Origin: CAYNYM01 sp049366815
GTDB taxonomy: Bacteria > Desulfobacterota > DSM-4660 > Desulfatiglandales > HGW-15
DNA length: 64,000 nucleotides
Direction: 5' to 3'
NCBI GenBank assembly: GCA_049366815.1
Contig: JBMNCO010000218.1
Span: 28,781 to 92,780 of the forward strand
A program made the position numbers and the translations under genes. The notes beneath the pieces were generated by a model. The model ran no database searches. It was not told the origin of the DNA and worked only from the letters and a program-made list of their open reading frames with translations. Of this stretch, positions 24,411-33,205 are shown piece by piece. The stretch's first letter is position 1; every line of letters begins with the position of its first letter.

Positions 24411-26495
24411 ATGGATGCTCTGAAGGCCTCGTGGCGACAGTTTTCATTGGGTGCCAATATCGATATCGGTGTCTCTCTGGGTATCGTGGGCATCCTCATG
24501 GTCATGATTATTCCCCTTCCCACGACTATGATCGATATCCTGCTGGCCTTCAATATCACCCTGAGCGTGATGATCCTTCTGCTTACTGTCTATTCCGTTC
24601 GACCCCTGGACTTCTCCGTCTTCCCCACCCTGCTCCTGGTTGCCACCCTGTTCCGGTTGTCCCTGAATATCGCCTCAACCAGACTGATCCTCCTCAACGG
24701 ACACACCGGACCCATGGCCGCAGGGAAAATTATCAAGAGCTTCGGATCCTTTGTGGTGGGAGGAAATCCGACCGTCGGACTCGTGGTATTCGTAATCTTG
24801 GTGATAATCAATTTTGTCGTTATCACGAAGGGGTCCGGAAGGATCGCCGAGGTGGCGGCAAGATTTACTCTGGATGCCATGCCCGGAAAACAGATGAGTA
24901 TTGACGCGGACCTGAATGCGGGACTCATCGATGAAGACCAGGCCAGGACCCGCAGATCGGAGATTTCAAGGGAGGCCGAATTCTATGGGGCCATGGACGG
25001 TGCAAGCAAGTTTGTCCGGGGAGACGCCATTGCCGGCATCCTCATCACCCTGGCGAATATCCTCGGCGGTTTGATCATCGGGGTGCTTCAGATGGGTCTC
25101 AATGTCTCCACGGCTGTGCAGAACTACACCCTCTTGACTATTGGAGATGGACTCGTTTCCCAGATACCCGCCCTGGTCATCTCCACCGGTGCGGGTATTC
25201 TGGTCAGCCGTGCGGCCTCGGAGGGAAACATGGGCTCGGAGATGGCGCAGCAGTTCGGCGTCCAACCCCGGGCCCTCAAGATTGCCTCAGGCGTCATCTT
25301 CCTCTTCGCACTGGCCCCGGGGATGCCCTTCATGCCCTTTGTGATCTTGTCCGGACTCGTATACTTCTTTTCCAGAGCGGTATCTGCTTCCAATGCCGAA
25401 AAGACTGCACAGACTGAAACGCAACAAGAAGAAGCGAAAGACCTCACCCCTGAAGAGGTCGAAGGGTTGCTTCCGCTTGACGTCCTGGAGCTGGAGATCG
25501 GGTACGGGCTGATACCCCTGGTGGACAACAAAAAACAGGGGAACCTGCTGGACCGTATTCGCTCTCTCAGAAGACAGTTTGCCCTGGAACTGGGCCTCAT
25601 CATGCCTTCCCTCCATATCCGAGATAATCTGGAATTGAAACCCAACGAATACGGCATCTGTATCAGGGGCAATCAGGTGGCCAAGAGTGAATTGATGGTG
25701 GACCATGTCTTGGCTATTGATCCGGGGGATATCAAGGGCAAGGTGAAGGGCATTGAGACCAAGGACCCGGCCTTCGGATTGCCGGCCCTTTGGGTTTCGA
25801 CGGATAAAAAGGAAGACGCCCAGTTCGCCGGGTATACCGTCGTTGATCTGCCGAGCGTGGTCACGACCCATCTTTCAGAGATCATCCGCCAGTATGGCTA
25901 CGAGTTCCTGGGAAGGCAGGAGACCCAACGACTCCTGGACAACCTCTCCAAGACCCATCCCAAGGTCGTGGAAGAACTGGTGCCCAACCTCCTGACTCTG
26001 GGTTCAGTCCAGAAGATCCTCCAGAATCTTGTTCGCGAACAGGTGTCCATCAGAGACCTGCTCACCATTCTCGAGACATTGGCCGACTATGCCCCCCTGA
26101 CAAAGGATACGGATCTGTTGACGGAGTATATCCGCCAGAGGTTGTCCAGGTCTCTGACAAAGGCCTATCTGGACGGCGGCAAGACCCTGAAGGTCATTAC
26201 GGTATCCATGGACATGGAAGAGGTGATCGCCGGTGGTATCAACCAGACCGAATATGGTTCCTATCTGGCCCTTGAGCCGGATCAGGCTCAAGGTATTACG
26301 GGCGCCATAAAGGATGCCCTGGCCAGGGCGGCCGCCAGGACGGAACAGCCCGTCTTTCTCTGCTCCACGACCGTGAGGCGCCATTTGAAAAAGCTTTGCG
26401 AAAGATTTCAGGTCCCTGTAATCATCCTCTCCCATAACGAAATTCCCAGCGGCCTGGAGATTCAGTCTCTCGGCGATGTGAGCCTTAGACGATGA
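24411..26495 (+). CDS. flhA: Flagellar export gate protein FlhA
   Basis: 694 residues, the normal size. Residues ~20-320 hold eight membrane segments (e.g. DILLAFNITLSVMILLLTVY, FVILVIINFVVITKGSGRI). Residues after the second segment include the conserved RPLDFSVFPTLLLVATLFRL and LDAMPGKQMSIDADLNAG (FHIPEP motif region). The C-terminal cytoplasmic domain (~345-694) forms a nonameric ring that binds chaperone-substrate complexes. The 3' end overlaps flhF by ATGA. Confidence 0.96.
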   Translation: MDALKASWRQFSLGANIDIGVSLGIVGILMVMIIPLPTTMIDILLAFNITLSVMILLLTVYSVRPLDFSVFPTLLLVATLFRLSLNIASTRLILLNGHTGPMAAGKIIKSFGSFVVGGNPTVGLVVFVILVIINFVVITKGSGRIAEVAARFTLDAMPGKQMSIDADLNAGLIDEDQARTRRSEISREAEFYGAMDGASKFVRGDAIAGILITLANILGGLIIGVLQMGLNVSTAVQNYTLLTIGDGLVSQIPALVISTGAGILVSRAASEGNMGSEMAQQFGVQPRALKIASGVIFLFALAPGMPFMPFVILSGLVYFFSRAVSASNAEKTAQTETQQEEAKDLTPEEVEGLLPLDVLELEIGYGLIPLVDNKKQGNLLDRIRSLRRQFALELGLIMPSLHIRDNLELKPNEYGICIRGNQVAKSELMVDHVLAIDPGDIKGKVKGIETKDPAFGLPALWVSTDKKEDAQFAGYTVVDLPSVVTTHLSEIIRQYGYEFLGRQETQRLLDNLSKTHPKVVEELVPNLLTLGSVQKILQNLVREQVSIRDLLTILETLADYAPLTKDTDLLTEYIRQRLSRSLTKAYLDGGKTLKVITVSMDMEEVIAGGINQTEYGSYLALEPDQAQGITGAIKDALARAAARTEQPVFLCSTTVRRHLKKLCERFQVPVIILSHNEIPSGLEIQSLGDVSLRR

Positions 26496-27652
26496 ATATA
26501 AAGAAATTCATAGGCCATTCTGTTCAAGAGACCATACAGATGGTCAAGAAGGAAATGGGGCCGGAAGCGGTCATCCTGCGAACCAGGAGCCTGGCTTCAC
26601 CCGATCAAAATAAGGGAAAAGGCGGCAAAAGGATAGAGGTCACGGCGGCCGTGGATTACGAACCGATATCAGAAGGCGCTTCCAGTCCGGATGAAATCAC
26701 CCTGGATGCGTTGCTCGGAAGATGGCGCAACATGGAGATGGAGCTCAAGGAACTCAAAGAGGCGATATTGAGCGTCGGGGCGGGTCAAATCTTGAGCCCT
26801 GAGGTCTATTTCAACGAACCGATCCGGGAGCGATTCATGAATTACCGAAGTTTCGGTTTGAGTCCCGAGATCATCCGACAGTTGATGATTCACAGCCATG
26901 AGGGCGGAAGAAAATCGGAGGGCCCGGCCCCGGGCATGCTTCGAGAGGCCCTTGCCAGCGTCCTGGCCCGGATTTCAACAGGTGGGGAGAAGAAAGAACA
27001 GGCGGGGCGCAGGATCCTTTCATTTATAGGGCCGACAGGTGTGGGAAAAACAACGACCCTGGCAAAGCTTGCCGCATTGAACGCGGTCAAACAAGGGAAA
27101 AAGACCGCACTGATCACCCTGGACACCTTCCGGGTCGCGGCGGTTGCACAACTGGAAAGCTATGCACGCATTATGGGCATTCCCCTGGAGGTGGTTGTCA
27201 GCCGCCCGGACCTGCAAAAGGCCATCGGCAGACACAGCGGCTGTGATCTCATCCTGATTGATACGGCGGGAAGAAGTCCCAACCATGAACAGGCGATCTC
27301 CGAGTTGAGGGACATACTCAATGTCCCGGAAGAGATCCACGGGTACCTGGTCCTGAGTGCCACGGAGCAATACAAAAATTTGCTGCACGCGGACCGAAAT
27401 TTCGGTGCATTGCCTTTTAAGAGTTATATTTTCACCAAACTGGACGAGACGCAGGATGCCTCATCCATGATCAACTTCCTCATTTCGAAGGACAAACCGG
27501 TCTCGTATTTTACGGCCGGGCAACAGGTTCCTGAGGATATCGAGGTGGCTTCCAAAAAGAGGCTCGCGTCCCTCCTTTTGGCCGGAATGCACGAGACAAA
27601 AGCGAATGCAATGAACGAGGTGAAGGCACATGGATCAAGCGACCGGACTTAG
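26492..27652 (+). CDS. flhF: Flagellar SRP-type GTPase FlhF
   Basis: 386 residues: a basic B domain at the start, then the NG domain with G1 GPTGVGKTTTLAKL, the SRP-family DTFRVAAVAQL, G3 DTAGRS and G4 TKLDE. FlhF sets the site of flagellar assembly, usually the cell pole, and works with FlhG. The ATG overlaps the flhA stop (ATGA), and its own 3' end overlaps flhG by 23 bases. Together with flhG this predicts polar or otherwise counted flagella. Confidence 0.95.
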   Translation: MNIKKFIGHSVQETIQMVKKEMGPEAVILRTRSLASPDQNKGKGGKRIEVTAAVDYEPISEGASSPDEITLDALLGRWRNMEMELKELKEAILSVGAGQILSPEVYFNEPIRERFMNYRSFGLSPEIIRQLMIHSHEGGRKSEGPAPGMLREALASVLARISTGGEKKEQAGRRILSFIGPTGVGKTTTLAKLAALNAVKQGKKTALITLDTFRVAAVAQLESYARIMGIPLEVVVSRPDLQKAIGRHSGCDLILIDTAGRSPNHEQAISELRDILNVPEEIHGYLVLSATEQYKNLLHADRNFGALPFKSYIFTKLDETQDASSMINFLISKDKPVSYFTAGQQVPEDIEVASKKRLASLLLAGMHETKANAMNEVKAHGSSDRT

Positions 27653-28538
27653 GGACATCGTACAAAAGAGGCAGAACCGATACGAAGGTCCTGAGAGGTC
27701 CGCCAATATCATAACAGAACACCAACAAGTGCCCGGCCCCGTCCGGGTGATCTCCGTGACCAGCGGAAAGGGAGGTGTGGGAAAGACCAACGTGGTGGCC
27801 AACCTGGCCCTGGCCTTCCGCAAGATGTCCAAAAAGGTCCTTGTGCTTGATGCGGATCTCGGTCTTGCCAATATGGACGTCCTGCTCGGACTGAATCCCC
27901 GGTATACCGTCAGCCACGTCCTGCGGGGGGAAAAGAAATTGGAGGATGTCATTATCACCGCGCCCAGCGGCTTCAAGTTGCTCCCGGCCGCATCGGGGAT
28001 ACAGGAAATCACGGAGCTGGACAGCTCCCAGCGTCTACTCCTTCTCGATGAATTCGACGCCCTTCAGGGTCAATATGACATACTCCTGATCGACACCGGG
28101 GCGGGCATATCTTCCAACGTCATGTATTTTAATTCCGCGGCAATGGAGAAAATGGTCGTTGTAACGAACGAGCCGACATCGCTCACCGACGCCTACGCCC
28201 TCATCAAGGTCTTGACCAACAAATACCACCAGAAGCGTTTCAAGATTCTCGTCAATGCGGCGCGAAACGGTCACGAGGCCGAGCGGATATACCGGCATTT
28301 GAGCCTGGTCGTGGATCGGTTCTTGGGATCACCGTCACTGGATTATCTCGGATGGATTCCCTATGACAGGCAGATTCCCATGGCGGTCAGGCAGCAGCAG
28401 ATGGTACTGCAGCGTTATCCCAATACTCCCGCCAGCAGAAGTTTCATGGATTTGGCGGAAAGACTGATGAGTCACGATGAAGGACCGGTCTTTGAGGGAG
28501 ATATCAAATTCTTTTGGCGAAGGCTGCTCAATTCATAA
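27630..28538 (+). CDS. flhG: Flagellar number regulator FlhG (FleN), MinD-like ATPase
   Basis: 302 residues. The N-terminal DQATGLR is the conserved motif that stimulates the FlhF GTPase. A deviant Walker A, GKGGVGKT, is followed by NVVANLALAF and the switch DADLGLANMD. The fold ends with a MinD-type C-terminal amphipathic region. FlhG restricts the number of flagella and, in some species, the FleQ-type activator. It overlaps flhF, and GAGGTGAAGG precedes its start. It overlaps no coding part of fliA. Confidence 0.94.
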   Translation: MDQATGLRDIVQKRQNRYEGPERSANIITEHQQVPGPVRVISVTSGKGGVGKTNVVANLALAFRKMSKKVLVLDADLGLANMDVLLGLNPRYTVSHVLRGEKKLEDVIITAPSGFKLLPAASGIQEITELDSSQRLLLLDEFDALQGQYDILLIDTGAGISSNVMYFNSAAMEKMVVVTNEPTSLTDAYALIKVLTNKYHQKRFKILVNAARNGHEAERIYRHLSLVVDRFLGSPSLDYLGWIPYDRQIPMAVRQQQMVLQRYPNTPASRSFMDLAERLMSHDEGPVFEGDIKFFWRRLLNS

Positions 28539-28566
28539 TGGAAGAGATAAGTTGGAGGATCAAGGA

Positions 28567-29352
28567 ATGTCTCCTTTGGCAATGAAGAAAATAAAGAAGT
28601 ACCACCAGAACGGCTACTCTGAAGACCTGTCCAAGGATATTGAAGAGAGAGACCGGTTGATCGTCAAATATGCACCCCTGGTGAACACGATTGCCAACAG
28701 AATGGGCCTCAGACTGCCACCCCAGGTGAGCAAAGACGACCTTCTCAGCGCGGGTATCATGGGCCTCTTGGATGCCATAGAGAAGTTTGATGTGAACAAG
28801 GGGGTGGAATTCAAATCCTACGCCGAGTTTCGGATACGTGGGGCCATGCTGGACGAACTTCGTTCAATGGATTGGGTTCCACGATCCGTAAGACGGAATG
28901 CAAAAAGGCTCCAGGAGGCCTATTCCAAGGTGGAACGCGAAAAGATGAGGCCGGCGGAGGACGAGGAAGTGGCCGAGGAAATGGGGCTCGATATAGAGGC
29001 ATTCTTTCGCCTCCTGGATGAGGCCCGGGGAGTCTCCATTATCAGTAAGGAGGAGATGAGCTATTTACTTCCCCACGAGGACGGGGACATGGCCTGGCCC
29101 ATGAATCAACTCGGCGTCGGCGCAGGACCTCTGGATTCACTGAATCTGGTTGAACTCAAGAATGTCATTGCGGAAGCCATTCAGAGACTGCCCAAAAACG
29201 AACGCATGGCCGTCGCGTTGTACTATTACGAAGAACTGACCATGAAGGAGATAGGAAAGATCATGGGATACACGGAGTCGAGGGTTTCCCAACTCCATAC
29301 CAAGGCGGTCATCAGGCTCAGGAACAGCCTGAAGTCCTATTTTGCAGAATAG
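28567..29352 (+). CDS. fliA: Flagellar sigma factor FliA (sigma-28)
   Basis: 261 residues. The ATG at 28567 follows GGAGG by eight bases; the frame is open further upstream into flhG, but that part shows no family similarity. Region 2 (VSKDDLLSAGIMGLLDAIEK, FKSYAEFRIRGAMLDELRSM) and region 4 (LTMKEIGKIMGYTESRVSQL) are both complete, as are the region 3 sequences. It directs transcription of late flagellar genes, such as the site at 44276. The anti-sigma partner FlgM is encoded at 44616. Confidence 0.95.
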   Translation: MSPLAMKKIKKYHQNGYSEDLSKDIEERDRLIVKYAPLVNTIANRMGLRLPPQVSKDDLLSAGIMGLLDAIEKFDVNKGVEFKSYAEFRIRGAMLDELRSMDWVPRSVRRNAKRLQEAYSKVEREKMRPAEDEEVAEEMGLDIEAFFRLLDEARGVSIISKEEMSYLLPHEDGDMAWPMNQLGVGAGPLDSLNLVELKNVIAEAIQRLPKNERMAVALYYYEELTMKEIGKIMGYTESRVSQLHTKAVIRLRNSLKSYFAE

Positions 29353-29360
29353 GCACGACG

Positions 29361-29966
29361 ATGTCGACGAATGACCAGGGCCACGAAGCCCTCTTTCCGG
29401 ACGATAACGAGGAACTGGAGGGGCTTACCGGGAAAGAACTGGATGAGGAAGAGGAGGCGGAAACACGGGGTGAGGACGGAGACGCTGTGGCGGGATACGG
29501 CCGTTTTCAGCGGGTCTTCAGGGGACTCAAGGGGCGAACCGGGATCAGGGTGGGGATCGCCCTGATGCTCTTCCTGGGTTTGGGAGTGGGCATGATCCAG
29601 GGTCAAAGATGGTTTCCCCGGAGCGGAGACAGTCCTGCGACCCTTAGTGAGGCGGCGGGTGTTGATCAGGATCATTATGAAGAGAAACTCTCTCCCCTGT
29701 TTGTTCCTGTGCCGGAGGGCGGGGCATGTGAGGCGGTTATGATCCGTTTTTCCGTCATTTGGGATGGGTTGGCATCCTTTCGCTACGGGAACATGGAGCT
29801 CCAGATCCGAAACCGCCTGTACCAATACGTGACAGGTCTTTTGGAAGAGAAAAAGGACCTCAAAGGAATGATTGATTCTCTTGAGGCGGAGATGAGGGCG
29901 ATATTCAGGGAATCGCTGCGTCTGGAGGACCTGGCGGTCAAGATCAAGGAGGTCAGGGAGATTTAA
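29361..29966 (+). CDS. FliL-like single-pass membrane protein
   Basis: 201 residues. An acidic cytoplasmic N-terminus (~1-60) is followed by a membrane segment (VGIALMLFLGLGVGMIQG, ~67-85) and a periplasmic domain. The last ~90 residues have the FliL layout: a beta strand (VMIRFSVIW), a helix with NMELQIRNRLYQYVTGLL, then LEAEMRAIFRESL and a last strand. I infer a distant FliL/SPFH-like relative from this pattern, not from strong identity. It starts nine bases after fliA. A stator-associated role is possible but unproven. Confidence 0.55.
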   Translation: MSTNDQGHEALFPDDNEELEGLTGKELDEEEEAETRGEDGDAVAGYGRFQRVFRGLKGRTGIRVGIALMLFLGLGVGMIQGQRWFPRSGDSPATLSEAAGVDQDHYEEKLSPLFVPVPEGGACEAVMIRFSVIWDGLASFRYGNMELQIRNRLYQYVTGLLEEKKDLKGMIDSLEAEMRAIFRESLRLEDLAVKIKEVREI

Positions 29967-30008
29967 CGGCGCCAAAGGATTGATCACCTGAAAATGGGAG
30001 GACGGACG

Positions 30009-30278
30009 ATGGACGGTTATTCAGGGTTGGGAGGCCCTTCGGGCATACCGCCTTCCGCCGGGAGTGTATGGGCTGTCCAGAAGAAACAAAAAACGGATGA
30101 TCGTCGCCAACGCAAAGAAAGGGGCAGAGACGACGAAAAGGAAGAGGTGGAAAGGCATGCCGGAGATACGGCCGAGCGGGATAAGGCGAAGGCCGGCCTT
30201 GATACTGCTGAGGACATCGGCTATGGATCCGCCCAATCAACTGCAAAGAGAAGCAGGAACATAGACCTGGTGATCTGA
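30009..30278 (+). CDS. Small hydrophilic protein of the fliA-fliK2 interval
   Basis: 89 residues from ATG 30009, with GGGAGG just upstream; an ATG at 29994 would lack a ribosome site. It is rich in Lys, Arg, Asp and Glu with no membrane segment. The tail reads SRNIDLVI, a Asp-hydrophobic C-terminus also seen in some small motility proteins. Codon use is like the neighbours and it sits 42 bases after a FliL-like gene. I do not recognise its function. Confidence 0.5.
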   Translation: MDGYSGLGGPSGIPPSAGSVWAVQKKQKTDDRRQRKERGRDDEKEEVERHAGDTAERDKAKAGLDTAEDIGYGSAQSTAKRSRNIDLVI

Positions 30279-30292
30279 GTGATTTAAACTTT

Positions 30293-30745
30293 ATGAAAAC
30301 GCAAATCTGGATTTTCAGTCAAATTGCCATTGATGTCATCCTGGTCCTGGTGTTGTTCTGGTTCATGCGGTTGCAGCGCAGGCGGCAACTGGACTGGCAG
30401 GAGCAGGAAGCGGTCATTCAGAAATCCGAGGTCATCCTGTCGGAGATGAGGGATATCAGTCGATCTCTTGAAAAGAACCTGGAAGACAAAAAGGAACTGA
30501 GCCGTCGCATCCTGGACCAACTGGAGCAGGGTCTGAAAAGGGCCGAGGAGAGCTATCATCAGATCTCTGAAATCATCCCCAATTCCGGCGGCCGGATGCC
30601 GCAGCAGAGGGAGCACACAAGATCATCCGTCCTCGCACTTCTCGAAAAGGGACTGAGCAAGGAAGAAATCGCCCGTCACCTCAACATCTCCGTCGGGGAG
30701 ATCGAGCTGCTGATCAAGCTGGATACAGCCCGAAATAACAGGTGA
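30293..30745 (+). CDS. DUF6115-like membrane-anchored protein with C-terminal HTH
   Basis: 150 residues: an N-terminal membrane segment (WIFSQIAIDVILVLVLFWFM), a coiled coil (~35-95), and a C-terminal helix-turn-helix-like segment (LLEKGLSKEEIARHLNISVGEIELLI). This arrangement matches the DUF6115 family that I associate with Desulfobacterota flagellar loci. The role is unknown. It is followed by fliK2. Confidence 0.7.
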   Translation: MKTQIWIFSQIAIDVILVLVLFWFMRLQRRRQLDWQEQEAVIQKSEVILSEMRDISRSLEKNLEDKKELSRRILDQLEQGLKRAEESYHQISEIIPNSGGRMPQQREHTRSSVLALLEKGLSKEEIARHLNISVGEIELLIKLDTARNNR

Positions 30746-30860
30746 CAGGTCCTCACCGCGTCGATGGTCCGCCCGGTATGTCGCCGGCCCCTTGGAGATC
30801 ACGGCCTCATTCTTGTCTGAATTCACACAATCGAGCCCCGAGAGAAGGAGGCGTTGAAGC

Positions 30861-31943
30861 ATGTTTTCGGGAGTAAATCATCCGCAGATCCTCCGCCGTA
30901 TTCTTGAGAAAACCCCTTTGCAGGGTAGAGTGCCCTTCAAGGCTGGAGAGGTGTTCGAAGGAACGGTGGTCAGGAGACTTTCCTGTGAAGAGGTCCTCAT
31001 CTCCGCAAAGAGCGGGCCGTTTCGAGCGGTTACAGACCTTGAGCTCCATGAAGGCGTGAGACGGCATTTCCATGTCAGGGCTCTCGAACCCAGGGTGGAA
31101 CTGGAGGTGCTGGACTCGGAGCCCGGAGGGGAACGTCGACCGCCGGGAGATCGGGCCTCCTTACGCACATCCAGAGACAACTTTTTGAGGATACTGGCGG
31201 ATCTCTCCGGACTGCGGGGCCACAGGAGCCTGACCGCAGAGACGAGGACGGCGTTGAACAACCTGGACCGTCTTCTCCCTGCCCTCGGCCCTGGAAAAGG
31301 GAATTCGGGCGGCCATCAAAGACTGATGAACCAAATCCTGGGAAGCGGCATCTTTTGGGAGAGTAAGGTGGCCCGGTATCTCCGGGGCGAGGGGAAGGAT
31401 CCATGGGCCGGGACGGCGGCCGGGGACCTGAAGGGAATCCTGCTCTCTCTGGCCAGGTCTCTCTCGGGGGCCGAAGGGCAGGATCCTCAAATGCATCATC
31501 TGGCACTCAGGGCCGAAGAGGCCCTTCAGATGATCGAGCAGGATCAGTTTTTGAACCTTTCGGCAATAAGAGAAGATGCGGGCTGGTTCTTTTTCCTTCC
31601 CGGGTTCAGGGACCGGGGGTTCCAGAGAGCGGAGGTGTTTGTCGAGGGCAGGGAAGCGGAGGGGTCCCTCACGTTTCATATGGTGGCCCATTTCACCAAA
31701 TTGGGAGAGATGGAAGTCTCGGTCCATATCTTAAAGGGCGTCGTCCAGGTCAAGATGTTCATGGAAGATGAGGCCAAGGCATCCTATGTTTCTGAACATC
31801 TCTTTCTGCTGGAGAATGCCCTGGAAGGAGCAGGGTTGAAGGCCGGTTTCCTTTCCTGCAGCGTTCGGGAAACGGATGATGAAAACGGGATGTCCCCGGT
31901 AAAGGGCGCGCAGGTTTCAGATCCGGTTCACCTGATTATATAG
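30861..31943 (+). CDS. Second FliK-like protein (hook-length/specificity-switch family)
   Basis: 360 residues. The N-terminal part has a beta-rich stretch (GEVFEGTVVRRLSCEEVLIS) and a helical middle. The C-terminal ~120 residues resemble the FliK switch domain, with the family layout EMEVSVHILKGVVQVKMFMED-type strands and a following helix. It sits immediately before flhX (2-base gap), the FlhB-C homologue, a fliK-flhX pairing I associate with several Desulfobacterota genomes. Upstream is AGAAGGAGG. It could act as the partner of FlhX, or as a modulator of the main FliK (13345). Confidence 0.65.
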   Translation: MFSGVNHPQILRRILEKTPLQGRVPFKAGEVFEGTVVRRLSCEEVLISAKSGPFRAVTDLELHEGVRRHFHVRALEPRVELEVLDSEPGGERRPPGDRASLRTSRDNFLRILADLSGLRGHRSLTAETRTALNNLDRLLPALGPGKGNSGGHQRLMNQILGSGIFWESKVARYLRGEGKDPWAGTAAGDLKGILLSLARSLSGAEGQDPQMHHLALRAEEALQMIEQDQFLNLSAIREDAGWFFFLPGFRDRGFQRAEVFVEGREAEGSLTFHMVAHFTKLGEMEVSVHILKGVVQVKMFMEDEAKASYVSEHLFLLENALEGAGLKAGFLSCSVRETDDENGMSPVKGAQVSDPVHLII

Positions 31944-31945
31944 AA

Positions 31946-32230
31946 ATGAAGAACGAGAATAGACGAAAAAAGGCCGTCGCCTTGAGGTATCAGGCGACAA
32001 AGGAAAAGGCCCCGAAAGTGACCGCAAAGGGCACCGGCCCGGTGGCGGAGCGCATTATTGAGCTGGCCAAGAAAGAGGGGATCCCCATACAGGAGGATCC
32101 TGACCTCACAGGGGCCCTGATGCAATTGGATTTCTATGAGGAGATCCCACAGGAACTGTACGCGGCCGTGGCGGAAATTCTGGCCTTTGCCTATCGTCTC
32201 AACCGTCGGATGGGCTCACCGAAAAAATAG
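31946..32230 (+). CDS. flhX: FlhX: stand-alone FlhB C-terminal domain homologue
   Basis: 94 residues that align to the FlhB cytoplasmic domain after its cleavage site: KKAVALRYQATK, then KGTGPVAERIIELAKKEGIP, and FYEEIPQELYAAVAEILAF at the end. FlhB has no equivalent N-terminal part here, so the NPTH motif is absent by design. In other bacteria, FlhX/FhlB-type proteins can substitute partly for the FlhB C-terminal domain. It starts two bases after fliK2. Given NPTR in FlhB of this genome, FlhX may matter more than usual. Confidence 0.85.
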   Translation: MKNENRRKKAVALRYQATKEKAPKVTAKGTGPVAERIIELAKKEGIPIQEDPDLTGALMQLDFYEEIPQELYAAVAEILAFAYRLNRRMGSPKK

Positions 32231-32390
32231 TCCGGGGCCACAAAAATTTCGGCACCGGAGAGATTTCCGAGACATCCGACCGAATCGAAAAAATTCTCAC
32301 GCAAGCGCCGGGCTCCGCCGATCCTGAATGGGAGACCGCTTGATCTTTTTCAATGACCCGAAAGGGCACCTGGAGAGAGGAGTCAACGCC

Positions 32391-32705
32391 GTGAAAAGAA
32401 AAATGATCAAAATCGGGGCGGCGCTTTGTCTGTTTGTGCTGTTCCCGTCCTATTTGAGCGCCGGGCTCAACAGTTTCCAGTCCGAAATCATAAAAATCGC
32501 CTTTATGAACGGGTTCGTGCGGGCCCTTTACGCAGAAGAACAGCTCCTCAGAACGATGAAGGAAAACCAGCAATTGCTGGAGAAAGTCGTTCACATTGAG
32601 GCGGAAAAATATATGGAAGAAGTCACTGCGATGAACCGCCGCATTGAGGGGAAAGATTTTCAGGGAGGGGCCACAGAAACCATCCGCCGGAACAACAACT
32701 GGTAA
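32391..32705 (+). CDS. Small exported helical protein
   Basis: 104 residues from GTG 32391, preceded by GAGGAG at eight bases. The frame is open from 32328, but that extension carries no signal peptide. Residues ~5-26 are a signal peptide (IGAALCLFVLFPSYLSA). The mature region is helical, with a charged C-terminus. I do not recognise its family. It follows flhX and precedes the flgF promoter by some 440 bases, and may belong to the fliK2-flhX group. Confidence 0.5.
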   Translation: MKRKMIKIGAALCLFVLFPSYLSAGLNSFQSEIIKIAFMNGFVRALYAEEQLLRTMKENQQLLEKVVHIEAEKYMEEVTAMNRRIEGKDFQGGATETIRRNNNW

Positions 32706-33144
32706 GCGGCTCATCGGGCCGTTTACCCGAAAGGGAATCAATCAGCACCCAGATGCAAAAGGAAGTTGACGAAAGATAATCCCCGTGCCTGCCTCTTGGA
32801 AGACCCTTTCCATCCTGCTCCGTTCTGCAAAAGAGACTCCCCCGGCCCAAAGCGCCGGGCTTCAAAAACCTGCACCCCCGCAGAAATCCTGCAGTTCCCG
32901 GGGATAGTCAAGATATTGTCCTGGATCGTCCCGGAAAATGACGCCGTCCAAGAGTTGGTGACGGCGGCATGATTCAAGGCCGGCCCCGATCGGTAATATT
33001 TTCCCAGTACCCGGGTAAAGCCGGCAGTCCCTGCCCGTAATACAGGACCTCGGAGCGGATTCTGTATCCTGTCCATCCTTAAAAAATGCGATAAATTCGA
33101 AAGTTACAGCCAAAAGGAACGGTGACATGAATCGTTCCGGTCTG
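32706..33144. other. Intergenic region before flgF
   Basis: No supported gene. There is a small hairpin at 32841-32859 (CCCGGC and GCCGGG arms with a seven-base loop) that may end the flhX-side transcript, though no T-run follows. The last 50 bases are AT-rich, as expected upstream of the sigma-54 promoter at 33145. Confidence 0.5.
32841..32859 (+). terminator. Small hairpin, possible transcript end
   Basis: CCCGGC pairs with GCCGGG across CCAAAGC, followed by CTTCAAAAA and not a T-run. It is 136 bases after the preceding stop codon. A weak call. Confidence 0.3.
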
Positions 33145-33159
33145 TGGTATGGGAATTGC
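33145..33159 (+). promoter_or_regulatory. Sigma-54 promoter of the flgF-flgG operon
   Basis: TGGTAT-GGGAA-TTGC followed by T, which fits TGGYAY-N5-TTGC. The predicted transcript start is near 33171, before the flgF ATG at 33206. An upstream in-frame ATG at 33149 falls inside the promoter and so cannot be the start. Confidence 0.8.
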
Positions 33160-33205
33160 TAGTAAAGGCTTTAAAGCTGGAAAACCAAAATATGCGGAGG
33201 GAGTC

